Assembly (NCBI GenBank): GCA_036852015.1 | Contig: JAANDG010000314.1 | Coordinates: forward strand, 62,001-126,000 | Length of the DNA stretch: 64,000 nucleotides | DNA from: Pelodera strongyloides | Taxonomy: Eukaryota > Nematoda > Chromadorea > Rhabditida > Rhabditidae | Reading direction: 5' to 3' | Made by a program: the position numbers and the translations under genes | In this document: positions 63,925 through 64,000 of the stretch, in pieces | Numbering within the stretch: the first letter of the stretch is position 1 | How the letters are laid out: each line of letters starts with the position of its first letter | The notes under the pieces: model-generated | Database searches by the model: none | Told to the model about the DNA's origin: nothing | The model's input: only the letters and a program-made list of their open reading frames with translations

Positions 63925-64000
63925 CTAAAAATTATAAATAAACTGTTCAACATACGCTTACATTTCACAATTATAAATAACAACGAAAGAGCGGCACAAA

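Noticed and set aside
1..64000. tRNA, rRNA, CRISPR or bacterial-type genes
   Set aside because: No tRNA B-box with a matching cloverleaf was found, no rRNA stretch, no regularly spaced direct repeats with spacers, and the genes are intron-split.

Overview
The window looks like nuclear DNA from a nematode. It is AT-rich, with GC-richer exons, GT..AG introns, no bacterial-style operons and many small inverted-repeat transposons. The nematode assignment rests on protein motifs. A split gene at the left end carries the SKN-1 signatures RPMGLRWRDD and DIELIDVLWRSDI, and its neighbour is a Beclin-1 gene. In Caenorhabditis elegans these two genes, skn-1 and bec-1, are also next to each other.

All four convincing genes are on the minus strand. 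From right to left they are: (1) 63924-57813, a 14-exon DHHC palmitoyltransferase of the ZDHHC6 type with a C-terminal SH3-like region and an unusual acidic N-terminal extension; (2) 45153-35483, a 10-exon gene for a protein resembling the ETX/MTX2 (aerolysin-like) beta-pore-forming family, with no visible signal peptide; (3) 31489-21992, a 12-exon bec-1/ATG6 gene for autophagy; (4) 21657 to beyond base 1, the 5' part of skn-1 (Nrf/CNC stress factor), including the exon for the ER membrane anchor of the SKN-1A form. The skn-1 DNA-binding domain lies outside the window. Exon phases agree at every junction I checked, except that at least one skn-1 exon between 13018 and 4495 was not found.

The rest is intron and intergenic DNA. 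The 31.5-35.5 kb gap and the 45-57.8 kb gap are rich in inverted-repeat elements. These include a Tc1-like element (32162-33023) inserted with a TA duplication inside an older palindromic element, at least eight copies of one palindromic family (TTAAAGCGAAATACCGG ends), a chain of palindromes abutting at shared TTTAAA junctions, and a 4.9-kb foldback structure with GCGGTGTCT-rich arms (51175-56030). I found no tRNA, rRNA or CRISPR array and no convincing plus-strand gene.

Functionally, bec-1 (autophagy) and skn-1 (proteasome and oxidative stress response) are separated by only about 335 bp in the same direction, which allows operon-like co-expression with trans-splicing. The other two genes have no evident functional link to them. 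All protein assignments come from reading the sequence and from memory of the families; no database search was run.
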